A stretch of DNA of 64,000 nt from Enoplolaimus lenunculus (Eukaryota > Nematoda > Enoplea > Enoplida > Thoracostomopsidae), in NCBI GenBank assembly GCA_030248215.1, contig JASANG010003068.1, positions 1 to 64,000 on the forward strand. The letters run 5' to 3'. The position numbers and the translations under genes are program-made. Below are positions 44,808-56,981 of the stretch, one piece after another (position 1 is the stretch's first letter; the number at the start of each line of letters is the position of its first letter). The notes under the pieces were generated by a model that ran no database searches, was not told the origin of the DNA, and worked only from the letters and a program-made list of their open reading frames with translations.

Positions 44808-47559
44808 AACATACGTATATTATTGATGAACATTTGGAAAAATAATTGTATACAGTTGCAACCAAATACATTCGAAACAGTGGTAGAATGATGAACGAAA
44901 GCATGAAAGCGAAGTAAGCAAAAAGCCAAACTCATTTTTGCTAAATTAGTCGACCGTTTAAACATCTGAAACAGAGTTCTTTGTGATTTTGAGTGACTAA
45001 ATTTTATCCGGTCTGCCAGGCGGCAATTGCAAGGTGCACCAATAATTCAGTCAACCAGCGAGTTTACCACAACCTATTTTGTTGCCGAGCCGTTTAATCC
45101 CTGTGCGTCCTGTCAGCACAGACGTCGCTGACAGGTCGTAGCACTATTGCAGCCGCACCCCCTTGTCTGATATTCCCATACAAGCAATTTACGTAACTAT
45201 ACACCTACGTACAATCTCATGAGAACGCAAAGCCGTCCTACAACTATTATATATACTGGTACCGTATCGTACGAAGCATGCTATCAAAATTGTGACCCGT
45301 CTACATTTGAGAAGCGCATTTAGCAAAAAATTATAAAACGGTTTAAAACAACCTACAGACGCAACCGCTGGGAGATAAAGCAGAACCACAACGAACAACA
45401 GCTTTTAAAATGTGCCGTTTTAGACTTTTAAACCCCAAATGCATGAAATAATGGTAAATTTGTGTGGACGGAATCTACACTTTCACACCGGTTGAGTGTT
45501 TCTTGTAAACATGCGGACGCACCGTTGAATTTATGGGGGCCAGCCAGCCCTAGACCGGTCTAAGCAAAACCAAAATTTTATGGTTAAATTTAGTACTAAA
45601 ACTGCGGCCACGTTCTCGAGAGCTTCGCCCGTGAACTTTTCTCTCACTGTTTCGTATCGTGTCCGCTATCAAAAATTTTTAGTTCTGTCGCTGCAGTTGG
45701 GCGTGACCAAGATATCAACCAGGCAGAGGTCCGACAGTATAGGATACGAAACGGTTTTGTTGCATTATGGAAAAACTGGTAAATTAGAATATGCGAAAAA
45801 ATGACAAAGAGTTTTTAGTTATAAATTGCGAGGAATCTGGACTTCCAAGATCCATCCCCTGGTACGCGCTTCAATACAAACATTTCATGAAATGGTACAC
45901 GCGGCGATACGCTAATATATTTTGCTAACAAATGTATCTCAATATATTAGTGATAAGACACAGAAGTCGGCAAACAAAACAACAAACAAACCATGGTTCG
46001 TCGGGAACGTATATATTTAGCCAGCGCGGCTCACGAAGCCAGCATTATTCATACAGCCATGTGACCATAGACTTTGAGCAATATGTATATGGCTTGTATA
46101 AGCAACAGAACGGCGGTATTATAGAAAACTAAATGAGTACAAATGTATACAAAAGGTTCCAATATCTAAATGCGCCTGTTAAAAAGGGGAAAACAAACGG
46201 AAACGAATCGCTACAAATACCAATCAAATAAGCAGTGGAATATAACCCAACAGTTCGCAAAAACAACAGTGGTTTAGAGAGAAATACATAGCACTCGCTA
46301 TGGCTTGTTGTATTCATAACCGAGTTGAGAGCTGTGAAAAGCTTAAATGCAACTACTTTGTGCTACTGTTAATACCGCGGAATAAAAAAACTGTTCTCCC
46401 AAACCGGAGTGAAAACAGTCTGATATTTTTTAGCAGAAACCAACTAGTATGAACTCTCAGCGGCATTTCGTGACCGTTCTAGTTGCGTTTCTGTCTGTAG
46501 ACCACAGGTACGGGCAGGTATTTCCACGGGGTCACCAGCCGCATTTCCTTAGTACCCTAACAAATGTGTATGCAGGTTGGTAACAGTATACAAAGCAATT
46601 TAGAAAATTTACAGCTGTGGAAGATTATTTAAATGTTTTCTACACTGGTGTCTATTTGTGTCACCACAACTCTATTTCTAGCGGCACCTATGTTGTGTCG
46701 GCCGTTCTTATATACTTCTGAAACAGTCGCATTCACGCAAAAGGCGCTACGCAACAGCATTTATAATATCAGTATATACTGGCAGTGTTTGAGACAAACA
46801 ATAAAATACGAAACACACAAACGAAAAGCAATTTTTACTTTTACTTTTTACCATGGTCGAACGCAGGTATAAGTGCAACTGGGTGGAACTGCACTCTCAA
46901 TGGTAAATTTAGCAATTTTATGTGAATCAATATTGGATTGAAAAAATTTGTACAACTGACAAAGATTTAAAAGTTTTCCTGTGTCCTGAACCCAATTTAT
47001 GCAAATAACCCAGCCTAATATTTAGTAATTGCGTCAATGTTTTTGTTTCGTTGAATATAAGGTAACGGTTTCGGTGTATACTTTTTTATGTTGAAGATTT
47101 TTAAAATTCTTGGTATTTATTAATCTTGTACAACGATTATTTTACCATGAGACATTCTTGGTGAAATTTGTATCGCATTGCATTGTCTTACGCCAGAGTT
47201 AAGTTTAATGTTTTGTCAAATCCAAGCAAGAATATATACTAGTAAGCTTGTGCGCTGCTGGCATTCTTTTGCGATACAAATCTTTGCATTATTAAAACGG
47301 CTTCTAAAGCTAGTAAAACTCAGGTAAATACCAATATGGAAAACGTTATGAAAAGTAAAATGTAAAAACTTAGAAAACTTTACAGGAAATAGATGCATAG
47401 GCTGGTTCATTAAGCATACATTTCTAATATTTTTGACGCCCGATTATTTCGTTCCGCCATATAACATGGTTTCCAAACTATAACCGCTAATATGTACTAA
47501 CGCAATTAATTAATTCACTTTCATTTGGCTATTTTTTATATGAAATAATTCGCAATTTG
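44808..47559. other. Gene-poor AT-rich stretch
   Basis: Several open frames of 60-80 codons (for example 45580-45804, 45932-46132, 46633-46872) with no motif, splice support or conservation I can name. No transposon ends found. Confidence 0.35.
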
Positions 47560-47870
47560 ACACAAAAAATTCGTTTCACGAGTTTTGATTCAATGTTGAC
47601 TCTGTCAGTCCACATTTACCCAGATTTTCACTTGGATAGAAACAAAATTTGACTCAAAATATTTGTTGTTTACGTAGTTTTGACTCAATGCCGGTGACTC
47701 TGTGAGTCAAATAACGGCTCGCCATTTAGTCATTTGTTGACTCGCTAAGTTTGACCCAATTGACACAGTCAAATTCACTCTCTCTGAAATAGGCTTTTCT
47801 GGACTACACAACTCAGTTAAATTTGATTTTGCCGGAGTCTAATTTGACTCGTTTTTTATTGTAAATCTAT
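47560..47870. mobile_element. Decayed family J-like GAGTCAA element
   Basis: Many GACTC/GAGTCAAA words and the block CACTCTCTCTGAAATAGGCT shared with J. Ends are eroded. Confidence 0.55.
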
Positions 47871-48089
47871 AGCTTCAGCGCGCGCCACTGTCAAAGAATG
47901 TTAATGTTATTGCAGAGTAGCAATTAATTTTTACCTAAATTTGAATTTCCCTGCCAAAATTTGAATAATCTCTCCGAGAATAACAAGCAAGCGAGCGACA
48001 TTAAACGATTAAATTGTTAAAAGTTAAAACGAAACGCACCTAACTAATAAATTTTGTAAAACTATGCACAATTTAACTACCGAAATTGC

Positions 48090-48170
48090 TGGAACCTTCG
48101 GCAAAACTTCTACCGGAGCCAGAGGTTTAATTTCTGCCGGAGCCGTAGCCAGACCTCCGGTTGTACCCTG
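48090..48170. mobile_element. Right end of a family L (CCGGAG subfamily) element
   Basis: ACCGGAGCCAGAGG, GCCGGAGCCGTAGCC and the terminal CTCCGGTTGTACCCTG. The left end was not identified. Confidence 0.6.
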
Positions 48171-48350
48171 GTGAGAAGCGGTGATATTACAAAGAAGTCT
48201 TTTTAAATCAGACGGGAAAACCCGTCATAATTTCAGTTAGTAAAACACTAATCAGCTTTACTTGCCCTGACAGGTACCAAAGCAAGATGTTGAAATATGT
48301 CCGCTTGTCAAACGCAGTTTTATGGTATTCGACGCCTCAAACGTTATTTT

Positions 48351-48524
48351 CAGGTATCCGGCAGGTTTATAGAGGTGTGGATACCTTAGGCCACATAGGG
48401 AAGAATTGTTAGCTACGTTCTGATATTTAAATGCCGTTAGTTTTAGTTTTTAATTAACTAATCGGCTTCGGACGAATATACAATTATTCAGCTCCGGCAT
48501 TTTTTGGTATTCGGTCGCACCTTG
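48351..48524. mobile_element. Family L element, decayed
   Basis: CAGGTATCCGGCAGG on the left and CAGCTCCGGCATTTTTTGGT then TCGCACCTTG on the right. Confidence 0.5.
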
Positions 48525-48838
48525 TGACATATAGATGTACTAGAAAGTGATTAGATTTAAAATGCCATAAATGGAATAGGAAAATTAAAATAGTACCGAT
48601 TGACTACCGATACCAGATAATAAGTAACTATCACCAAAAAATATAACCTTCACAACAATTTTTCGTAAAATCGTAATATTAAAATAAAAAAAGTTACCTG
48701 TTGAAGATAGTAAATGAGTAGTGTCCTCACTAAGCTGAAGTAGATAGAAAGAAGATGCATTTGCAAATATGCAATTTATTTCGTTAGTTTTAATTTAGTT
48801 TTCAGCTAAGAATTTAGATATTATGTTCTGGTGGTAAT

Positions 48839-48900
48839 CAGGGTGTGACCGGATATCTATGTCCGGTTCCGATAACCGGTATAAACCTGTCAGATACCAA
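48839..48900. mobile_element. Left end of a family L element
   Basis: CAGGGTGTGACCGGATATCT followed by CCGGTTCCGATAACCGG. The right end was not found nearby. Confidence 0.5.
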
Positions 48901-49025
48901 TCATTAATGGTAGTAGTTCTGAATTCCATAAAACTGCTTTTTTTGGGCAAGTCAAGAAGTTAACAATTAATTTTAATTCGGTAAACATGCGCGACTCAAA
49001 TATTTCAAATACGTAAACTAATAAT

Positions 49026-49375
49026 AGGGAAGTGCCGATTAATCGGCTCTTTTCGTGAGTATCGGCATCGGCACTGCAAAAAATAACTGATTCTTTGCCG
49101 ATTGTTTTTGCACAAAACAGCCAGATGGAATGCTATCAATTTCTCTTCTCGGCGTCTGTCATTGTGTCTGATCAGGGAAACGCTGTCTCTCTTGCGTTTG
49201 TCTTTGAAGAATTAATTTAAATGAACCGTTCTCGTTAGATTATAATCGTTTACGGTGGTTAATGTTTATGTCTTTGAATAATGAGGTAATGTGTACTAAA
49301 GTTGGAATCGACATCGATATCGTCAAATTTTCAAAATAAGAATTTGCAGAGGTAGCGGCAAAAATTTTGATATCA
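49026..49375. mobile_element. Family M element with GCCGAT words (M1)
   Basis: Begins AGGGAAGTGCCGATTAATCG. Terminal GCCGAT/ATCGGC hexamers lie at both ends; the interior CAGATGGAATGCTATCAATT is shared, inverted, with the copy at 58257. Confidence 0.75.
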
Positions 49376-49807
49376 GCATAATCATAACTAATCAATGGCC
49401 GCCAACTTTTATTTTTTACTTTAATTCATCAGTTAGGAATGGTGGCAAAGCTGAAGCGTAAACCTAAACGTAAGCCAAGCATGTGCAAGTAAAATAATCA
49501 CTTTGAGGGGAACTTGAGCTTTCCATTAAATCTGCCATAGTGTTGTGGGAAGTAAACAAATACCCATTTTTTAGTGGTTCACGCATATACATTTAGTCCA
49601 AAATACGAGCAAAACATTGCTGCGCCCTTTTATGAACTCAAACTAGCTCAGCACATAGCAATTGTTTAACGCTTTTTCGCCTCTTTGGAGCGAGACCGAG
49701 ACATGGCAAATCTCGAGACAGCCCCATCCCTGACAACAGGATTCAAAGTTGAGGAAGTACGTACTACCTTTAAATCCTACTCGATAAGTGAGATATACTG
49801 TGTTTAC

Positions 49808-50156
49808 CAAAATCCAACCGGAGTTCCTGTTCCGGCCGGAATTCAGGCTAAAATTAGATTAATGTTCCTGTTCCTGCATTTAAAGACGCATGAACCAGAA
49901 TTTTTACGGTTGGAAACTGTCATTAAAAATTTTTATTTCGAAACTAATGTTTTGCAATTAGTTCAATTTTGTTAATAAAACCGTTGCTGATGTGTTTTCG
50001 CAAAACTTAGTGATGAAATAGCTGGAAATTCGTTTAAGCCATATTTTGGCAAGTTTTTAAGAATCCCGGTTCTTGTTCCTTTTCCGGTTCCTGCAAAAAA
50101 TTGAATTCCTGTTCCTCTTCTTGTTCCAGCAAAATTTAGATCCTGTTGGAACCCTG
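49808..50156. mobile_element. Family L (TTCCTG subfamily) hAT-like element, exact 8-bp target duplication
   Basis: Starts CAAAATCCAACCGGAGTTCC and ends TGTTGGAACCCTG. GTGTTTAC is duplicated exactly (49800-49807, 50157-50164). Subterminal TTCCTGTTCC and TTCTTGTTCC hexamers lie at both ends. Confidence 0.88.
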
Positions 50157-50444
50157 GTGTTTACCATAACGGTTTGCAATTCAACATAGCGGCTGGACGC
50201 ACTCCGACGCGAAATATTATGAAACGATACAAATATAAAGCACGAGGTATAATGTATTAGAACTAAATCGAACAACCGCATCATTATAAAATATTTCACC
50301 GTTGGCAATTACTGGTTCTTTTGTGGAAATTGCTCTTTGACTCGCTGCACTACCAAAGTTGACCTATAAACAAACAAGAACACGAGTAACAACTTTTTTC
50401 ACAAATTATCTGCCCAGCCTTCTACAGTCACGGACATAATTTAA

Positions 50445-51125
50445 GGTCGCAGAAACCACGACTGCGTCCGATACGGTAGTAATTTTGTAACCGCGTCTGA
50501 GTTTGTGAATGATCGCTGTTCAAACTCGGCTTGAGACGCGATCGCAGTAACGGTTGCAACTCCGGTCGCAGCCGCTGTTCTAACCGCGGTCTGAGTCGCG
50601 GTTTTAACCGCAGTCGCAGTCGTGGTTGTTATTCCGGCCAAATTTTGAAGTGCTTTTGTTTCCAGAGGGTGTTCTTGCAAATATTTTCGAGGTCTGTTGG
50701 AAAGTGCTTCCGAGCAAACGCCGTAAAACCCGGTATGAGTGTGGACGCAAGGGAGAAGGACCCAGTTACCATCGGACCAAACGTAGAAAAATGCACATCT
50801 AAACTTTATAACGTTGGATAACTTCTAAGTAAAATATAAAGGACTCTGGGTTCTTGTATGTTTTCCTCACAGAAATAGGCTTGAGCTCAGGTTTAGGCCT
50901 AGGAATATGCTAATACTACTATTAATACATACGCGGAACCGCAATAATTTTAACTGCGCTTGTAACCGCAATTTTAGCCGCGTCTGTAACCGCACTTTTA
51001 ACCGCAAAATTGCTTGCGCGACCACGATCGCACCACCGTTTTTGCGTCCACGTAAATGGCAGTTGCGAGCGATCGCGATAGCGTCTGCGAAAAACTGCGA
51101 ATCGAACCTCGCGATCGCCTGTTGC
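50445..51125. repeat. Region of AACCGC / GTCGCGGTT hexamer arrays
   Basis: Two blocks (about 50445-50640 and 50937-51120) of degenerate AACCGC-type words on opposite strands flank an A/T-rich middle, consistent with another element whose outer ends I could not fix. Overlapping open frames (50441-50680 -, 50531-50821 +, 50867-51127 -) are Ala/Thr- or Arg/Asn-rich translations of the array. Confidence 0.6.
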
Positions 51126-51792
51126 ACTTAATTCTACCCGTGACTGTACTTTCACATTTTTTACTTAATATTTCGAACAATCTACGTTTAGTCGACGTGT
51201 GTATTCAATTCTGCTAAAAGTTGAGTACGCAGAAATGTGAACCAACTTCGGTGAAACAACACAATCTCTCAACAAACGCAAAATGAGCAGTTATTTTGTT
51301 ACGCCAACAAACAAAAGACAAAACTTTATATGGTTAAGCAAGTTGTTCAAGCTAGTGATCGAACTACTAAACAGTATTTCACTGCGACACTGGTCATAGC
51401 ATACAAGTCTAAATTCAAGATTTCTTCGCAAATCAAAGCGTATGATTATTTTCTTTTTTAAACAGCAATATCTGCTCGACAAAAATGTGCACTAATTTGG
51501 TACGTATTTACATTACCGGTTTTTTGTATCATAAATGGGATTGCATTTCTATCAACAAAATCCACTTGCTACTGCTGACCTGACCATTCCTATATGATTG
51601 CACTTATTCGCAGCTTCAATAGCCGTAAAAGGTTCGTCTCCAGTGAACACATGAGGGTTATGATGCATAATTGCACGGAGCAATAGCGGTACATTTCCAC
51701 CATCGTCAGTATTTTCCGACTGTAATCATCACGATCTTTAAGTATGCTATAATTCTACACATCAATCACCGTGATAACTTTTTAACAGTAGA

Positions 51793-52350
51793 GATGTGCC
51801 GATATATCAGGGTGCAACCGGAATTCCGATTCCGATTAGAATTCCGATTCGAAACTAGTATCCGATTCCGATTCTGATTGGACAATGGTGATACGTTGCA
51901 TAAAAATTCTGTATTATTTATCTATTAAATCGAAATGGGAATTTTGAAATTTTAATTTTAATCTTATTTGTTGTGGTACGTTGCATAAAAATTCTGTATT
52001 ATTTGCCTATTAAATTGCTTTCGATGAGTAATTTATCATTAATTGATTGTAGTTAGCTTCACTGAACCAAAAACCATCGCCAATTTCGTCATGCGACCTT
52101 TTTGAAAATTATTGCCAGCAAACAGATATCCTAAATCAACATTGTCTTTGTCAAAACAAATTATCCGGCAGTCACAAAATTTCTAGTTCCAAATCCGATT
52201 CCGATTACAATACCGGTATAAATTTACCGTTCCGGTTAAGATTCCGGTATATATAATCCAGTTCCGCTTTGCACCCTGGCGGATATCAAAATGTTTGCCG
52301 ATGCCGAACCGATACCGATGCCATACCAGTTCCAATTTTTCTAGATGTTC
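51793..52350. mobile_element. Family M element split by a family L element (M3)
   Basis: GATGTGCCGATAT on the left and GCGGATATCAAAATGTTTGC then GCCGATGCCG on the right reproduce the M end, interrupted by 51808-52278. Confidence 0.65.
51808..52278. mobile_element. Family L (CCGATT subfamily) element nested in M
   Basis: CAGGGTGCAACCGGAATTCC on the left and CCGCTTTGCACCCTG on the right, with CCGATT hexamers at both ends. Flanks CGATATAT and GCGGATAT are only loosely alike. Confidence 0.8.
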
Positions 52351-52696
52351 AAAAATTTGCGGTATTAAGCGATATAAACGATAAATTTGGGGAATTTTTA
52401 TTGTGGGATTGTCGAGAATAACTGAAGCAAAATACAATGAACACGACAATACATGTTGGACTATGTAATGTAAGAATTGCGTCAGTTAGTTTATTCGCCC
52501 ATTAAACCTGAAAACAACGAAGGAGAATTTGATATTCAAAAATATTTTGTTTAAATTTCGTAATTCAAGACAGCAAAATTGTAGAGGCGGTCGGTATACG
52601 TGGCATTGTGATTGTTAACACCATACCGCATAGGTTACACTGATCTAAAAAGCTTCAGTAAAATGGATACTTTAGCTTTTTCTGCTCCCTTAGGGA

Positions 52697-53754
52697 CAGG
52701 GAACAACAGGAATTCCGGTTCCGGCAATTTTTGACTTTCCGGTTCCGGTGAATTTTTAGCGGAATTAAATATTTTGGAATTAAATTGTTGTCGGTGGTTT
52801 TTATTAAAATATTTTACTAAAAAATGACGTTAAAAGTTAAGTAATTACATTTACATTGTATATATCATCCTTGACAATCGCCGAAAATAAACCGTCGAAG
52901 GTAATTGCGCTTCCGTGGAAAATATAAATCTAAAATACAGCAGATAAAGTGAATACGTATCTCCAAATAAGTGTTATTTCACCAATATTGCAAAAAGGAA
53001 AATAAAAATGAATTTTTTGTGGCATGTATTTCCCATTTTCCGGTTCCGTTTCCGGTAATTTTTTAAATCCCGGTTCCGGTAAATTGTAATTCCGGTTGCA
53101 CCGTAGCAAGGATAAGGTCTCGGTCTCGGGCTCCTTTTTTGAATCTCGGTAGGTTGCAAACCGAGACCATAGGAAAAAGACAAGTTCTAACGTCAGTTTA
53201 TCTGTTAATTTTTGTCATTTTTGACTGTAAATTGTTTGCCGCTTTTAGCAATATTGTATTTATTGTGTGCCAATACACAGATAATATATTTATAGATGTG
53301 TTTTCAGTTATAAAACATTTAACGAATCGTGCCAAAAAATTTAAAAGTTCCAACTAATTCTTAAATATCATAATAAACGCTTCAGAAGTGTTTACTATTA
53401 ATAGAGCTTAAATATACTGGCGACGGACGATCATTTTCGTTGGAAAAAAGCTGGAACCGTAGTTTTGACCCCGAAAGCGCTCTTTATTTTTATCGTCGTG
53501 TTTGGCGTGGTGTCGTGATTATATTCCTGTATCTGCGTTTGTCAGTGTATTTTTGCCAAAATAGAAATTTGCGGTAATTTTTGTGTTTAATGTTGTAAAT
53601 TCTGAACAGATGCAACATTTTTATGCCAGAATAACACAGAAGTATGGAAAAAATTATATTTTTATGGTCGGTAACGGTCAAAAATTGATCGAGACCGAGG
53701 CAAAACAGTCTCGGTCTCGGTTTTTGACCGAGACCGAACATCCCTGCACCCTAA
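52697..53754. mobile_element. Family L (CCGGTT subfamily) element interrupted at its right tip by N
   Basis: CAGGGAACAACAGGAATTCC on the left. TTCCGGTTGCACC at 53089-53102 is the right end, and its CACC tip is duplicated by the insertion of N (53107-53746). Confidence 0.75.
53107..53746. mobile_element. Family N hAT-like element with GTCTCG words
   Basis: Ends CAAGGATAAGGTCTCGGTCT and AGACCGAACATCCCTG; CGGTCT hexamers lie at both ends. Flanks CACCGTAG (53099-53106) and CACCCTAA (53747-53754) match at 6 of 8 bases. Confidence 0.8.
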
Positions 53755-53931
53755 CGCACGACATGTCCCAATACCAATTCAAACACAACGCAGAGGAAAT
53801 TTTATCCCTACAGTTTGTGTAGAGTTGAGCATCCTCCGAGGTACTACGATGCAATCTTCAAGCACCCGAGTCCAAAAGAATATAAAATAGCTAGCTGATT
53901 ATGTGTTCCAGCTATTGTTAAGAAGCACTAC

Positions 53932-53990
53932 CTAAACTTACTTTTTGCTGTCCACGAAAAAGCGTTCCGTTCCTGATCTTTACATGGGCC
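53932..53990 (-). mobile_element. Family C terminal fragment
   Basis: AGCGTTCCGTTCCTGATCTT then TACATGGGCC is the inverse of the family C left end. The rest is absent. Confidence 0.65.
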
Positions 53991-54645
53991 GAATCTCAGA
54001 GAAATATTATACGAGTAAAATGCTGCTAAAATAATAGCTAGTACCTCAAACAAAGGGCGATTTCTAAAAAAGAGTTAATTTTCGGTTTGGTTTGTTTTAT
54101 ATAAAAATTGGTTGAAACATTTGCATTGTTAGTATAAAAAATTGGTTCACACTTTTCCATTGTTCACGAAGTGTAACTGTTGCGTATAGTTTCGTAGCTA
54201 GTTACCATTAAGTAAACTATTACCCGTATCATGCATATGGGTTTACGCTACCGTATTGCGTATGCCAAAGAACGTAACCTATGTATCATTAGTCCAGCCA
54301 AGACCATAGATAATTTCTACTTGCATGGTCTTCATACTTTTAGATTGATTTTTTGGCATGTATTCATCGTGAATAAATTTCAGCTGGTAATTCTCCGAAT
54401 TGTACCGAATTGTAAGCATGTGAGACATGCTCGTCCTAGTGCATATGCAATGTATGCAATGTACACGCACATTGTGTTGTATGCTAGCCGGCCGCATACG
54501 TGTCGACATATAGCCGACGAGAAAAGCAGTTGAAGAGGCGGGCTGTGATAAGTTGGGTAGGCTAGGGTACTGTGAGAATACGTGGTGTAGCTCGTATATG
54601 TGCAGAGTGTCGTACACATATAGCACCAGAGGAAATTATGATATC

Positions 54646-54717
54646 GGCCGCTTGGTGTAATGGGTAGCGCGCTTGACTCGCGAGCGAGAGGTTTGAGGTT
54701 CGATTACCGGCGTGACC
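54646..54717 (+). tRNA. tRNA-like sequence, unit 1 (anticodon position reads CGC)
   Basis: 72 nt with canonical spacing: acceptor GGCCGCT/CGTGACC (5 of 7 pairs), D stem GTGT/GCGC with loop AATGGGTA, anticodon arm CTTGA-CTCGCGA-GCGAG (4 of 5 pairs), and T loop TTCGATT. The T stem TGAGG/ACCGG hardly pairs. The opening and T arm resemble tRNA-Arg. Probably a pseudogene, though the promoter boxes look usable. Confidence 0.5.
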
Positions 54718-55321
54718 ATATCTTTCGGAGAAATTAAGGGAAAAAGCCAATTATATTCGCAGTATTTCGGGAAAGGGGTCGTCCCGACCGTGCAGTTCTG
54801 ACAAGTACGACGATTTTAGTTCTGAGTGCTCAGCAGCTGAAAATGAGGGACGTTCACAGGACGTTTCGAACTCGGTCGACCGATTAAGTAAACTATTACC
54901 CGTATCATGCATATGGGTTTACGCTACCGTATTGCGTATGCCAAAGAACGTAACCTATGTATCATTAGTCCAGCCAAGACCATAGATAATTTCTACTTGC
55001 ATGGTCTTCATACTTTTAGATTGATTTTTTGGCATGTATTCATCGTGAATAAATTTCAGCTGGTAATTCTCCGAATTGTACCGAATTGTAAGCATGTGAG
55101 ACATGCTCGTCCTAGTGCATATGCAATGTATGCAATGTACACGCACATTGTGTTGTATGCTAGCCGGCCGCATACGTGTCGACATATAGCCGACGAGAAA
55201 AGCAGTTGAAGAGGCGGGCTGTGATAAGTTGGGTAGGCTAGGGTACTGTGAGAATACGTGGTGTAGCTCGTATATGTGCAGAGTGTCGTACACATATAGC
55301 ACCAGAGGAACTTATGATATC

Positions 55322-55393
55322 GGCCGCTTGGTGTAATGGGTAGCGCGCTTGACTCGCGAGCGAGAGGTTTGAGGTTCGATTACCGGCGTGACC
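55322..55393 (+). tRNA. tRNA-like sequence, unit 2
   Basis: Identical to the unit 1 copy at 54646-54717, 676 bp further on, with the same poorly paired T stem. Confidence 0.5.
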
Positions 55394-55997
55394 ATATCTT
55401 TCGGAGAAATTAAGGGAAAAAGCCAATTATATTCGCAGTATTTCGGGAAAGGGGTCGTCCCGACCGTGCAGTTCTGACAAGTACGACGATTTTAGTTCTG
55501 AGTGCTCAGCAGCTGAAAATGAGGGACGTTCACAGGACGTTTCGAACTCGGTCGACCGATTAAGTAAACTATTACCCGTATCATGCATATGGGTTTACGC
55601 TACCGTATTGCGTATGCCAAAGAACGTAACCTATGTATCATTAGTCCAGCCAAGACCATAGATAATTTCTACTTGCATGGTCTTCATACTTTTAGATTGA
55701 TTTTTTGGCATGTATTCATCGTGAATAAATTTCAGCTGGTAATTCTCCGAATTGTACCGAATTGTAAGCATGTGAGACATGCTCGTCCTAGTGCATATGC
55801 AATGTATGCAATGTACACGCACATTGTGTTGTATGCTAGCCGGCCGCATACGTGTCGACATATAGCCGACGAGAAAAGCAGTTGAAGAGGCGGGCTGTGA
55901 TAAGTTGGGTAGGCTAGGGTACTGTGAGAATACGTGGTGTAGCTCGTATATGTGCAGAGTGTCGTACACATATAGCACCAGAGGAAATTATGATATC

Positions 55998-56069
55998 GGC
56001 CGCTTGGTGTAATGGGTAGCGCGCTTGACTCGCGAGCGAGAGGTTTGAGGTTCGATTACCGGCGTGACC
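55998..56069 (+). tRNA. tRNA-like sequence, unit 3
   Basis: Identical to the other two tandem copies. Confidence 0.5.
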
Positions 56070-56199
56070 ATATCTTTCGGAGAAATTAAGGGAAAAAGCC
56101 AATTATATTCGCAGTATTTCGGGAAAGGGGTCGTCCCGACCGTGCAGTTCTGACAAGTACGACGATTTTAGTTCTGAGTGCTCAGCAGCTGAAAATGAG

Positions 56200-56275
56200 G
56201 GACGTCCACAGGACGTTTCGAACTCGGTCGACCGATTTTCAGTCCAGCGCGCTATCCACTGAACCACGCCGCCGC
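56200..56275 (-). tRNA. tRNA-like relic (Phe-GAA-like)
   Basis: On the - strand GCGGCGTGGTTCAGTGGATA, then GGACTGAAAATC (GAA in anticodon position), then GAGTTCGAAACG. The anticodon stem pairs weakly. Its 3' half is present, truncated, at the right edge of tandem units 1 and 2; only here is the 5' half kept. Confidence 0.45.
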
Positions 56276-56767
56276 ACACTTAACTGCTGAGTTATTTTGT
56301 TTTTTAATGTTTTACTGCTGCTGCATATGAAGCCACTACATATGCAGCAGTGTTTTTACCGATGTACAGCATCAGCATGAGGTTATTATTTGCCTCCATG
56401 CATCCGCATGTCACAAGATTGAGGTTATTATTTGGCTCCCCTTCATACATCCGCATGTCATACTGAGTTTTTTGTTTTTATGTCTTATATGAACCTCAAC
56501 ATTATACACATGTATCTTATTTCATTCATGCTTTTACCGCTTTTGCATATGAAAGCTCTACATATGCATCAACGTTTTACTGATGTGCAGCATTAGCATG
56601 GGGTTTCAGTTTGCCTCCGACGAAGCGTTAGGTAACAACTGTAATTTAAAAGCCACAAAGCCGTAGAAACACATTCATATCGGACGTCCATGTGATAAGT
56701 TGGGTAGGCTAGGGTACAACGATTTTAGTTCTGAGTGCTCAACAGCTGAAAATGAGGGACGTTCTCA

Positions 56768-56833
56768 GGAGGTTTTGAACTCGGCCGACCGATTATCAGT
56801 CCAGCGCGCTAGCCACTGAGCCACGTCGCCGCA
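56768..56833 (-). tRNA. tRNA-like relic, second copy
   Basis: Same module as 56200-56275, diverged (TCGGCCGACCGATTATCAGT). Decayed. Confidence 0.4.
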
Positions 56834-56841
56834 TGTCACAC

Positions 56842-56915
56842 GGGCTACGCTGCGCAGTGGTAACAGCGACTGAATGACATGCAGAAGGTCGCTAGGTCGA
56901 AACCACCCGTAACCC
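56842..56915 (+). tRNA. tRNA-like relic (Val-like)
   Basis: GGGCTACGCTGCGCAGTGGT then GAATGACATGCAGAAGGTCG; the anticodon stem is broken. A diverged copy of 57857-57933. Confidence 0.4.
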
Positions 56916-56981
56916 GATTTTATGACCTTGTTGAAAATTGGGTCAAGTAAGCATGTGAGATATGCTTGTCATACTGCATAT

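Larger units (their letters stand above)
54211..56237 (+). repeat. Three tandem 676-bp units
   Basis: AGTAAACTATTACCCGTATC starts at 54211, 54887 and 55563. Units differ by only a few bases (for example AAATTATG or AACTTATG near the tRNA-like part), so the array is young. Each unit carries one tRNA-like sequence and, at its right edge, part of an inverted second one. Open frames repeated with this period (for example 54231-54533 +, 54279-54626 -) show no recognisable product. Confidence 0.97.

Noticed and set aside
50441-51127. Ala/Thr- and Arg/Asn-rich frames
   Set aside because: Encoded by the AACCGC arrays on both strands.
54231-54626. Open frames of 79-115 codons repeated three times
   Set aside because: They recur only because the 676-bp unit is repeated; no motif, and they overlap on both strands.
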